Counted from the stretch's first letter, positions 1 through 4,494 are shown. The stretch: 7,971 bases of DNA from UBA3774 sp045600025 (GCA_045600025.1 JAZRXC010000035.1:1-7971), one strand, 5' to 3'. The notes: a model not told the origin generated them from the sequence alone. Numbers and translations are program-made.

Positions 1-116
1 ACGGAACTGTCCGTACTCTTTAAGCGCCCGCGCTTTACAGTCAAAAAGCCCATGAACACCATGATGAACAAAACTACTATTTTCTTTAAAAGAAGTAAGC
101 TAAGCGAAGCATCCAT
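1..116 (-). CDS. AEC (auxin efflux carrier) family permease, N-terminal fragment
   Basis: The minus strand from 116 down to the window edge encodes 38 complete codons of a gene whose remainder lies outside. The translation begins MDASLSLLLLKKIVVLFIMV and continues MGFLTVKRGRLKSTDSS. That is a hydrophobic first membrane helix (about residues 4-25), then a short basic loop and a stretch that resembles the 'GLLK..D' region of AEC-family carriers. These inner-membrane secondary transporters export organic acids, amino acids or related small molecules; substrate cannot be told from this piece. The start is supported by a GGAGGGA Shine-Dalgarno (129-123) six bases from the ATG and by a near-consensus promoter just upstream. 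The gene is divergent from the short ORF at 198-329. The family call rests on the N-terminal pattern alone; another multi-helix permease is possible. Confidence 0.7.
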   Translation of the reverse strand, partial: MDASLSLLLLKKIVVLFIMVFMGFLTVKRGRLKSTDSS

Positions 117-145
117 AGTAAATCCCTCCACGATCTATTTATTGA

Positions 146-174
146 ATTATATAATGAATGTTCAAGAAGTTCAA
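146..174 (-). promoter_or_regulatory. Sigma-A-type promoter of the AEC permease gene
   Basis: On the minus strand a -35 box TTGAAC (174-169) lies 17 bases from a perfect -10 box TATAAT (151-146). Transcription should start near 139, giving a leader of roughly 23 bases before the ATG at 116. A second TTGAAC (165-160) sits nine bases downstream of the first, inside the spacer, as a direct repeat that could be a regulator site. This is read directly from the sequence; promoter activity is inferred. Confidence 0.7.
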
Positions 175-197
175 TGAGGGGATAGTTTACTGTAAAT

Positions 198-329
198 ATG
201 AAAATCGATGGCCATGGAGAGACAGATGTTGTTATGTACCATTATACCGGCGAAAAGATGGGCGGTTATGATATGACAGATTACTTTTTAACGGTGGAGG
301 ATGTAACTGGAACTCTGGTATTGAAATAA
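198..329 (+). pseudogene. 43-codon ORF, probable C-terminal remnant of a lost gene
   Basis: An ATG-to-TAA frame of 43 codons begins MKIDGHGETDVVMYHYTGEK and ends in a strand-like stretch, LTVEDVTGTLVLK. The frame stays open upstream only to a TAG at 183-185. No good ribosome binding site is placed for it: the nearest purine run (GAGGGG, 176-181) is 16 bases before the ATG. The peptide is well formed, with alternating hydrophobic residues and several G, Y and D, and reads like the end of a secreted or lipoprotein beta-rich domain rather than a complete protein. It lies between a divergent promoter and a strong terminator (412-453), as expected if the terminator once served a longer gene now deleted. 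I do not recognise the family. It could also be a genuine small protein or chance. Confidence 0.35.
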
Positions 330-411
330 TAAGGGTGGGGAGCGCTATCATTTAAAAGTGATTTAAAAGCCCCGCAAAAAGAGGCCAGATTCAAAAAAGT
401 TTGAAACACTT

Positions 412-453
412 AAAAAGTTTCGCCCTGCCTACAGTTGCGGGGCGAAACTTTTT
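412..453 (+). terminator. Strong hairpin terminator, possibly bidirectional
   Basis: A 14-bp perfect stem (412-425 with 440-453; AAAAAGTTTCGCCC and its complement) extends to 17 pairs with one T-G wobble. It closes on an 8-base loop (429-436). The 3' arm ends in five T on the plus strand and the 5' arm begins with five A, so it could end transcription in both directions. It sits after the gene scrap at 198-329 and before the Rpn leader. A competing pairing exists upstream (369-377 with 435-443). Confidence 0.8.
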
Positions 454-463
454 GTATGCAAAC

Positions 464-522
464 TGTCACAAAATTGCCTATTTTTACTGCCGAGCACCCT
501 GTTTATGTGACGATTTGTCACA
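464..522 (+). promoter_or_regulatory. Nested GTCACA/TGTGAC inverted repeats upstream of the Rpn gene
   Basis: A perfect 6-5-6 inverted repeat, TGTGAC (506-511) and GTCACA (517-522), lies about 130 bases before the Rpn start. A third half-site GTCACA lies at 465-470 and can pair with 506-511 instead, so two mutually exclusive hairpins are possible. TGTGA-N7-TCACA is one base longer in the spacer than a classical CRP/FNR-family site. A TATGCAAA (455-462) and TTTGCATA (537-544) pair encloses the whole arrangement. Operator or RNA-structure function is inference. The rest of the gene-free stretch 454-651 shows nothing else I can name apart from the promoter listed next. Confidence 0.35.
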
Positions 523-537
523 TCTGTAGATTTTTAT

Positions 538-566
538 TTGCATATATGCTAATCTCTATTTATCTA
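538..566 (+). promoter_or_regulatory. Tentative promoter of the Rpn gene
   Basis: TTGCAT (538-543), a 17-base spacer and TATCTA (561-566) make a plausible but weak sigma-A promoter. It would give a leader of about 80 bases. The -35 overlaps a perfect 10-bp palindrome GCATATATGC (540-549). Other A/T-rich combinations nearby are possible, so the exact boxes are uncertain. Confidence 0.35.
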
Positions 567-651
567 CAACAGCATATCCGGTTAATCTGATTTTCTAGTC
601 CACTCGGACCGTTTGCACCTTGTAGAAATAAAACTGAATATGGAGGTACAT

Positions 652-1488
652 ATGTGTAACTTGGATTCAAGGTATAAGTTTACCAATGATCTGTGTTTTT
701 CAATGATTATGGAGGAATGTCCTGAGCTGACAAAACAGCTTCTTGAACTTCTGCTCGGCAAGAAGATCGCAAAGCTCAAAGCTCTTGATACGCAGAAAAC
801 TGTTGTCAATAGACTAGACAGCAGAGGCGTGCGTTTTGATGTTTACACTGAAGACGAGGACGGAAAAGTATTTAATGTTGAAATGCAAGTGAGAAATAAA
901 TCTGACCTTGCTAAAAGAAGCAGATACTATCACAGCATGCTGGATTTGAATCAGTTAGGGCGTGGCAGCGATTACATAAATCTTAAAGAGACTTATGTTA
1001 TATTTATCTGCAAAGACAGCTTGGGAGAAGACATGAAACTTCCGGTTTATACTTACCGATATCGCTGCGATGAAGACTTTTCAAACTGTCTTGATGATGG
1101 TACAATTACTATGTTAGTTAATTCTCATGGTGAAGATACCGGATTATCCGAAGAGATGAAAGCATTCCTAAAGTATATTAGGACAGGTGAGTTATCCGGT
1201 AGCGATGATAACCTGGTGCATCAGCTTCAAGCCGAAGTTGAATATGCCAGGACAGAACGAAAGTGGGAGGAAGAAAACATGACACTTGGCGAAATGCTTG
1301 ATGATGCAAAGGCAGAAGGTATAGCAGAAGGCATAGAGAAAGGGATAGAGAAAGGGATAGAGAAAGGCATAGAGAAAGGCATAGAGAACACCCTCATCGA
1401 ACTTGTTAATAAAGGGGTTCTTACTATCGAACAAGCTGCAGACCAAGCTGGCATTACGGTTGAAGAATTCCAAAAACTAATCAAATAA
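652..1488 (+). CDS. Rpn family recombination-promoting nuclease / PD-(D/E)XK putative transposase
   Basis: This 278-aa protein matches the Rpn/PD-(D/E)XK 'transposase' family. Members are DNA endonucleases; those studied in E. coli (RpnA-E) promote RecA-independent recombination. The N-terminus (about 5-40) has the family's F.ND..F pattern. The nuclease core shows FDVY with Asp63 and VEMQ with Glu77 and Gln79, the expected D...ExQ metal-binding residues, followed by R89, R91 and YYHSML. The C-terminal third is charged and helical. It contains five GIEK-type units (about 227-246) and ends in a small helix-turn-helix-like segment (249-278: LVNKGVLTIEQAADQAGITV...). The ATG at 652 is chosen because GGAGG (642-646) precedes it by five bases. 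An in-frame TTG at 613 would add 13 residues but has no such site. It stands alone with its own terminator. Activity is not shown; the active-site residues look intact. Confidence 0.88.
   Translation: MCNLDSRYKFTNDLCFSMIMEECPELTKQLLELLLGKKIAKLKALDTQKTVVNRLDSRGVRFDVYTEDEDGKVFNVEMQVRNKSDLAKRSRYYHSMLDLNQLGRGSDYINLKETYVIFICKDSLGEDMKLPVYTYRYRCDEDFSNCLDDGTITMLVNSHGEDTGLSEEMKAFLKYIRTGELSGSDDNLVHQLQAEVEYARTERKWEEENMTLGEMLDDAKAEGIAEGIEKGIEKGIEKGIEKGIENTLIELVNKGVLTIEQAADQAGITVEEFQKLIK
1318..1389 (+). repeat. 12-bp tandem repeat inside the Rpn gene, encoding GIEK units
   Basis: Five near-identical 12-bp units (GGCATAGAGAAA or GGGATAGAGAAA) run from 1330 to 1389, preceded by a degenerate one at 1318-1329 (GGTATAGCAGAA). 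Each encodes Gly-Ile-Glu-Lys in frame (the first GIAE, the last GIEN). Units differ only at their third base (C/G/T), apart from the first and last. Because the period is a multiple of three, copy-number change would lengthen or shorten the charged linker without breaking the frame. E-G-I-x repeats are common in this family between the nuclease core and C-terminal segment. Confidence 0.9.
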
Positions 1489-1496
1489 GAAATAGA

Positions 1497-1525
1497 GAAG
1501 AGACCGCTTAGGCCTCTTCCTTTTT
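1497..1525 (+). terminator. Rho-independent terminator of the Rpn gene
   Basis: GAAGAGACC (1497-1505) pairs with GGCCTCTTC (1511-1519) with one A-C mismatch, around a five-base loop (GCTTA). CTTTTT (1520-1525) follows. It begins nine bases after the Rpn stop codon. Confidence 0.8.
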
Positions 1526-1566
1526 CATCTTCCTAACCCGCAAACCATTATAGAAAGGAGGTTTCA

Positions 1567-1605
1567 GCGCATCGCCTTAATTTGGAAACACCTTTGAAAA
1601 CACCT
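1567..1605 (+). repeat. 39-bp dispersed repeat, copy A
   Basis: This stretch matches 3256-3294 at 32 of 39 positions without gaps (core GAAACACCTTT and GAAAACACCT against GAAACACTTTT and GGAAACACCT). Each copy contains two tandem 12-bp sub-repeats of the form GAAACACC. A weaker third echo of the sub-repeat lies at 400-417. Copy A stands between the Rpn terminator and the promoter of the membrane-gene pair; the remainder of 1526-1623 shows nothing further. Confidence 0.6.
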
Positions 1606-1623
1606 AAAGAGGGGTATCGGTTA

Positions 1624-1651
1624 TTGACTTTTTCTCAAATGCAAATAAAAT
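1624..1651 (+). promoter_or_regulatory. Promoter of the membrane-protein gene pair
   Basis: TTGACT (1624-1629), a 16-base spacer and TAAAAT (1646-1651) form a good sigma-A promoter. Transcription from about 1658 would give a leader near 90 bases. The 39-bp repeat copy A ends 18 bases upstream of the -35 box, a position where an activator or upstream element could act (inference). Confidence 0.65.
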
Positions 1652-1654
1652 AAA

Positions 1655-1673
1655 CAGTATGTGAAACGTACTG
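1655..1673 (+). promoter_or_regulatory. Inverted repeat at the transcription start region
   Basis: CAGTATG (1655-1661) and CGTACTG (1667-1673) pair over seven bases with one wobble around a TGAAA loop. Placed just after the -10 box, it could be an operator in DNA or a 5'-end stem-loop in the mRNA. Function is not known. Confidence 0.4.
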
Positions 1674-1749
1674 CGAGGCGAATGTCACGAACTTGTCTAG
1701 CATACATTCAAAGAAATTGTGCGGGAGAAGAAATTAGGAGGAAATTATC

Positions 1750-2325
1750 ATGGAAACAAAGAAAAAACTCGGAACAGGTGCGATCATCGGAATCATTGTT
1801 CTGGCGGTGCTGTCTGTTGCAGAAATCATCATCAATTACGTTTTTACTATATGGATTTGGAGTTATCCAATTCTGTCAGCGTTGTTTGAGCTTGTTCCTT
1901 ATACTTTCCTGTTTATCGCCATCGTTTATTATGCGTTTGTTGGTTACAAAAAACCGCACGGCGACTTACTCCGCGTTGTATTTTTGACGTTCAGCTTTTA
2001 CTGTTTGGGTACGATCGTTTCACAGGCGGCTTTTGCAGAATCAAAAGGTTTGATCCCGTATATTATTATGGTCGGCGTCTCCGCTCTCATAACTGCCTAT
2101 GTGGGAGGAAGACTGGATAAGATTAAGAAAAACTATGGTCTGCTTATTATCGTCAGTCTTGTTTTGCTCGTTAAGGGGATCTTCCACCTGCTGGCATATT
2201 CCACTTCTGGCATTCTTTTTTTGTTTTGGAATTGCAGCCCCGTTGTTCTCTGGCTTGATATTGCTGTTGCTTACATTCTCCGCTACAAGGAACACAAAGA
2301 AGCCGGACTGGCGGATAAGGAATAA
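1750..2325 (+). CDS. Unrecognised six-helix integral membrane protein
   Basis: The 191-aa product has a short basic N-terminus (METKKK) and about six hydrophobic segments (near 11-33, 40-65, 74-94, 101-118, 129-149 and 155-177). It ends in a charged tail, RYKEHKEAGLADKE. Conserved with its neighbour are YKKPHGDLLR after helix 2, GGRLDKIKKN between helices 4 and 5, and WLD...AYILRY..HKEAGL.DK at the end. These shared loop motifs, rather than the helices, probably carry the function. The basic loops suggest an inner-membrane protein with a cytoplasmic C-terminus. AGGAGG (1736-1741) lies eight bases before the ATG and supports this start. It is first in a two-gene operon: the next ATG follows its stop codon by 15 bases. 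I do not recognise the family and assign no substrate or reaction. Confidence 0.75.
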   Translation: METKKKLGTGAIIGIIVLAVLSVAEIIINYVFTIWIWSYPILSALFELVPYTFLFIAIVYYAFVGYKKPHGDLLRVVFLTFSFYCLGTIVSQAAFAESKGLIPYIIMVGVSALITAYVGGRLDKIKKNYGLLIIVSLVLLVKGIFHLLAYSTSGILFLFWNCSPVVLWLDIAVAYILRYKEHKEAGLADKE

Positions 2326-2340
2326 AGGAGGAAAAAATAT

Positions 2341-2900
2341 ATGGACTCATTAAAGAATAAAAAGATACTTGTTTATGTAATTATGGGATTATTGTCATTG
2401 GCAGGGATATATTCGCAAATTGTTATATGTGTCTACAGCAAAACGTTTTCTGTAACCGTTGAAACAATCGCCACCTGTTTAATGTTTATTCTGATTGCCT
2501 ACTATGCCGTTTCAAACTATAAGGCTCCGCACGGAAATTTGTTGAAAATCTGTTTCTGGTTTTTGCGGTTATGTGCTTTTTAGGACTGTTGTATCTTGAT
2601 ACCAGCGGAACAGTTCCCCAAGGCGTCAATTATATGTATCAGATAGCAAGAGGAGCGGTCGTTATTATTTCAACTTATATAGCGGGAAGACTCGATCGCA
2701 TCAAACAAAACACAGTTCTTATGGTTATAAGTGCGATTCTGTTATTGGCCACTTCCATAGCAGGCGTTGTAATTCACAAAACAACCCGTTTTGTTTCTAT
2801 TCTTTTCCTGTCTAATTTCTTTATCATGTGGCTCGATTTGATGATTGCTTATTTGTTCCGTTATCATGGACACAAAGAAGCCGGACTTACTGACAAGTAA
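2341..2900 (+). pseudogene. Frameshifted paralogue of the upstream membrane protein
   Basis: Two overlapping frames together make one full-length relative of the 1750-2325 product. Codons 2341-2550 give MDSLKNKKILVYVIMGLLSL and continue to NYKAPHGNLLKI. The matching frame then continues one base out of phase, from TTT at 2553, as FLVFAVMCFLGLLYLD and on to AGRLDRIKQN and HGHKEAGLTDK. Aligning NLLKI-x-FLVFAVMC with DLLRVVFLTFSFYC of the paralogue places a one-base deletion right after 2550, where a codon of the form NTG is left as TG. Read straight through, translation stops at 2581-2583, giving an 80-aa product. The SD AAGGAGG overlaps the upstream stop codon, nine bases from the ATG. Both copies share 17 identical bases near their ends (2293-2309 and 2871-2887). 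No canonical slippery heptamer is seen, so decay or a sequencing error is likelier than programmed frameshifting. Confidence 0.8.
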
Positions 2901-2968
2901 AACCTGCATACAGCAAAAGAGTGGGGCGCGAATTTTGTTCCACTGTTAAACACATTTAACGAATTCAC

Positions 2969-2999
2969 AAAGGCGAAGAGGTTTTTCTCTCCGCCTTTT
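2969..2999 (+). terminator. Terminator of the membrane-gene operon
   Basis: AAAGGCG-A-AGAG (2969-2980) pairs with CTCT-C-CGCCTTT (2987-2998): eleven pairs and one internal mismatch around a GTTTTT loop, ending in a run of four T. It lies 69 bases after the last stop codon. A small palindrome GTTAAA-CACA-TTTAAC (2945-2960) precedes it; its role is unknown. Confidence 0.75.
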
Positions 3000-3036
3000 C
3001 TATATGTGTAAACGAAGTCGTCAAAGTCGTCGAAAA

Positions 3037-3229
3037 GGAAAGTAAATCCAAATCGAAGAAAAGAGGCAAATGGATTTACATTTCCCCCGGAAAATCCGCT
3101 CTGCAAGCGCGAAAAGTAAATCCAAATGAAAGAAAACATGGAAATGGATTTACTTTTGCTCTGGAAAAGCCCTTGAACTGGCTCGAAAAGTAAATCCAAA
3201 TCGAAGAAAAGAGGCAAATGGATTTACTT
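3037..3229. repeat. Three palindromic units at an exact 74-bp period
   Basis: Each unit is GTAAATCCA, a 20-base A-rich centre, then TGGATTTAC. The left arms begin at 3042, 3116 and 3190, so the period is exactly 74 bp. Units one (3042-3079) and three (3190-3227) are identical over all 38 bases; unit two (3116-3153) differs at five centre positions and has the same arms. Flanks extend the stem: unit two reaches 13 pairs (AAAAGTAAATCCA, 3112-3124 with 3145-3157), unit three 11 (3188-3198 with 3219-3229), and unit one 14 with one bulge (3037-3050 with 3071-3085). The two 36-base intervals agree at 23 of 36 positions and both end CGAAAA, so the whole 74 bp is the repeat. It lies between converging operons, the usual place for REP/BIME-like elements. 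A diverged half unit (AAAAGTAAATCC) recurs at 3302-3313. Frames across it on either strand are repeat artefacts, since 74 is not a multiple of three. Confidence 0.85.
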
Positions 3230-3255
3230 CGCCAAAATGAGAAGAAGGGGGTCCG

Positions 3256-3294
3256 GTGCATTGCCCTCATTTAGAAACACTTTTGGAAACACCT
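3256..3294 (+). repeat. 39-bp dispersed repeat, copy B
   Basis: Partner of 1567-1605 in the same orientation, 1689 bp away, 32 of 39 identical. It lies directly after the palindromic array. Part of it folds with upstream bases: AAATGAG (3235-3241) pairs with CTCATTT (3266-3272). The two copies bracket the membrane-gene operon with its promoter, its terminator and the palindromic array. Confidence 0.6.
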
Positions 3295-3308
3295 CTCCAG
3301 AAAAAGTA

Positions 3309-3349
3309 AATCCCCGCAAAGCCTTATAAATAAAGCATTTGCGGGGGTT
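3309..3349. repeat. GC-rich hairpin, possible extra terminator for the minus strand
   Basis: AATCCCCGCAAA (3309-3320) pairs with TTTGCGGGGGTT (3338-3349), twelve pairs with one wobble; an inner GC/GC pair continues after a bulged A at 3337. Read on the minus strand the hairpin is followed by ATTTACTTTTT, so it could back up the nitroreductase-operon terminator. Its left arm overlaps the half unit AAAAGTAAATCC of the palindromic family. The same CCCCGCAA word recurs at 370-377. Confidence 0.5.
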
Positions 3350-3359
3350 CCAAGCTAGC

Positions 3360-3386
3360 AAAAAAGGAGGGATTTGTCCCTCCTTT
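3360..3386 (-). terminator. Rho-independent terminator of the nitroreductase operon
   Basis: A perfect 10-bp stem (AAAGGAGGGA, 3363-3372, with TCCCTCCTTT, 3377-3386) closes a four-base loop. On the minus strand the second arm runs into six T (3365-3360). It lies about 54 bases past the nitroreductase stop codon. Confidence 0.85.
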
Positions 3387-3439
3387 AATTATATACATTT
3401 ATAAATATAAATAATGAGCCGTATGCTCTTACTGTTTTT

Positions 3440-4015
3440 TCAGCACAGGATGTCATCAAGTGCGCGCTTGGGTACGTAGTGGACATCGTTCTCGTCGCGG
3501 TAATATTTGGTGCTGCCGTTTGCGGGAATCGGCACGATGCGGATATCTTCTGCAGGCTTGCCGAGCGCAACGATGAGAAGTACTTCAAGATTTCCCGGGA
3601 GATTCAGAGTCTTCTTAACCAGTGCGGGATCGAAGTTGCCGATCATGCAGCCGCCGAGACCCTGCTCAACTGCGGCAAGCAGAATGGTCTGAGCCACGAT
3701 ACCGCAATCCTTGTTGAATCTGCCTGCAGCGGGAGACACGTCCATGTCCTGGCAGATTACTATATATCCGGTCGGATGCATTCCGTCGTGAGGGAGCTTC
3801 ATATCCGGAAGTGCTCTGGCCCAGCCGGTCAGCGGGAAGATTGTATTAACGTCCTCCTCCTTCCAGGCGATGCGATACTTCAACGGCTGAATATTGATGC
3901 TGGCAGCAGTGTATCTGGTCAAATCAACGTAGTCGCGCAGCTGTTCTTCAGTGAAATGATAGCTTTCGTCAAAGCCTCTGTAACTGCGGTTTTTCTCAAC
4001 TAATTCTCTAAGCAT
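3440..4015 (-). CDS. Nitroreductase family FMN-dependent oxidoreductase
   Basis: The 191-aa protein has the usual length and layout of compact clostridial nitroreductase-family flavoproteins. Such enzymes bind FMN as a dimer and use NAD(P)H to reduce nitro groups, quinones or other acceptors; the natural substrate here cannot be told. Visible features are KNRSYRGFDE (8-17, phosphate-contacting RSYR), TAASINIQP (36-44, the family's 'A.S..N.QP' FMN loop), DCGIVAQTILLAAVEQGLGGCMIG (103-126, the central helix and glycine-rich turn) and LGKPAE (151-156) before the C-terminal segment. The ATG at 4015 is chosen because AAGGAG (4028-4023) lies seven bases upstream; the same frame is open 27 codons further back but without such a site. 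It is second in an operon, 22 bases after the small membrane-protein gene, and has its own terminator. Family call is firm, function generic. Confidence 0.9.
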   Translation of the reverse strand: MLRELVEKNRSYRGFDESYHFTEEQLRDYVDLTRYTAASINIQPLKYRIAWKEEDVNTIFPLTGWARALPDMKLPHDGMHPTGYIVICQDMDVSPAAGRFNKDCGIVAQTILLAAVEQGLGGCMIGNFDPALVKKTLNLPGNLEVLLIVALGKPAEDIRIVPIPANGSTKYYRDENDVHYVPKRALDDILC

Positions 4016-4037
4016 ATCTAATCTCCTTGGGCATATA

Positions 4038-4304
4038 TTATTTGTCAGACGAAGCGTCATCTGCGCTGCCGTCTTCAATACTCTTAAGCTGTTCAAAATC
4101 CTCTTTCATTTCCTTATTCTGCTCACGCTTCTTACCCATGAGAATAAAGAAATACAGCAGGATCGGAATCATTATAGTGCATACGCACGAAGCGAGCAGC
4201 ATGCGCTGACCGGCTTCGCCGTCAATAAACGCGAGCACAATATTTACCAGATACATGGCAAGCAGAAGTCCGATGCCGCACCATGCGAGTATTTTTTTCT
4301 TCAT
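4038..4304 (-). CDS. Small two-helix membrane protein, unknown function
   Basis: The 88-aa product starts MKKKILAWCGIGLLLAMYLV. It has two membrane helices (about 5-27 and 35-56) joined by a short polar turn (DGEAGQR), then GKKREQNK and an acidic tail (EDFEQLKSIEDGSADDASSDK). The positive charges place both ends in the cytoplasm. The start at 4304 is preceded by AAAGG ten bases upstream; an earlier in-frame ATG (4382) would cover the promoter and palindrome and is rejected. It is the first gene of the operon with the nitroreductase. Similar short two-helix proteins are common and uncharacterised in Lachnospiraceae (recalled, not searched). It could anchor or assist the flavoprotein, but nothing in the sequence proves this. 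Confidence 0.7.
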   Translation of the reverse strand: MKKKILAWCGIGLLLAMYLVNIVLAFIDGEAGQRMLLASCVCTIMIPILLYFFILMGKKREQNKEMKEDFEQLKSIEDGSADDASSDK

Positions 4305-4338
4305 ATTTGCTGTACCTTTCTGCCACCGTTTTGAAACT

Positions 4339-4355
4339 TTACAATGTGATTGTAA
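4339..4355. promoter_or_regulatory. 17-bp palindrome, putative operator over the nitroreductase-operon promoter
   Basis: TTACAATGTGATTGTAA is a perfect 7-3-7 inverted repeat. It covers the -10 box of the minus-strand promoter (TACAAT, 4354-4349) and the start-site region, the usual place for a repressor site. TACA/TGTA half-sites recall BlaI/CopY-type operators, and TTA.AAT/ATT.TAA recalls Fur/PerR-type boxes, but the spacing fits neither exactly. The regulator is not in the window. Confidence 0.55.
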
Positions 4356-4378
4356 CATGATAGAGGGAGATGTGTTAA
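4349..4378 (-). promoter_or_regulatory. Promoter of the small-membrane-protein/nitroreductase operon
   Basis: On the minus strand TTAACA (4378-4373) lies 18 bases from TACAAT (4354-4349), and TGT directly before the -10 makes it an extended -10. Start of transcription near 4342 would give a leader of about 40 bases. It is divergent from the PFOR promoter, with about 60 bases between the two -35 boxes. Confidence 0.6.
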
Positions 4379-4437
4379 GCATTTTTTGAAAAGCGCGAAA
4401 AAATGTGTAAAATAAAGAAGAAAATAGGTGAAATTAT

Positions 4438-4466
4438 TTGACTTTTTGCTTTTAAAACAATAATAT
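4438..4466 (+). promoter_or_regulatory. Strong sigma-A-type promoter of the PFOR gene
   Basis: TTGACT (4438-4443), a 17-base spacer and TAATAT (4461-4466) are one mismatch each from consensus at ideal spacing. Surrounding sequence is very A/T-rich. Transcription should begin near 4473, leaving a leader of about 55 bases. High expression fits a central fermentation enzyme. Confidence 0.8.
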
Positions 4467-4469
4467 AGG

Positions 4470-4494
4470 AAATGGCAGATTTCGGTCTGCATTT
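4470..4494 (+). promoter_or_regulatory. Stem-loop at the 5' end of the PFOR mRNA
   Basis: AAATG (4470-4474) and CAGA (4476-4479) pair with TCTG (4486-4489) and CATTT (4490-4494), nine pairs with one bulged G (4475) and a TTTCGG loop. It starts at or just before the predicted transcription start, so part of the first arm may be missing from the RNA. A 5' stabilising stem is possible; no T-run follows, so it is not a terminator. Confidence 0.4.

Noticed and set aside
117..126. AGTAAATCCC as a further copy of the palindromic-array arm
   Set aside because: It is the complement of the permease gene's own SD-to-start spacer; a ten-base match there is best taken as coincidence.
1192..1484. Minus-strand frames antisense to the Rpn 3' end
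   Set aside because: Their repetitive residues mirror the 12-bp tandem repeat; the plus-strand frame has the nuclease motifs, SD and terminator.
652..1488. Complete insertion sequence around the Rpn 'transposase'
   Set aside because: No convincing terminal inverted repeats or target-site duplication flank the gene, and Rpn-family genes are usually stand-alone.
1661..1987. 108-codon plus-strand frame starting before the first membrane gene
   Set aside because: Out of frame with the SD-supported gene at 1750, poor start context and no coherent protein character.
2544..2565. Programmed -1 frameshift joining the two halves of the second membrane gene
   Set aside because: No canonical X-XXY-YYZ slippery heptamer lies in the overlap; GAAAATC and GTTTTTG do not allow good re-pairing, and the alignment fits a plain one-base deletion.
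3042..3227. CRISPR array (38-bp repeats with 36-bp spacers fit the geometry)
   Set aside because: The two 'spacers' are alike at 23 of 36 positions and share their ends, the middle repeat differs at five places, the palindrome arms sit at the extreme ends of the repeat, and no cas gene is present. It is a 74-bp tandem repeat.
2864..3270. Minus-strand frames of 117 and 64 codons across the repeat array
   Set aside because: They are low-complexity translations of the 74-bp palindromic repeats, in different frames from one unit to the next, and lack ribosome binding sites.
3479..4003. 174-codon plus-strand frame opposite the nitroreductase
   Set aside because: Shadow of the nitroreductase gene, whose minus-strand product carries the recognised FMN-binding motifs.
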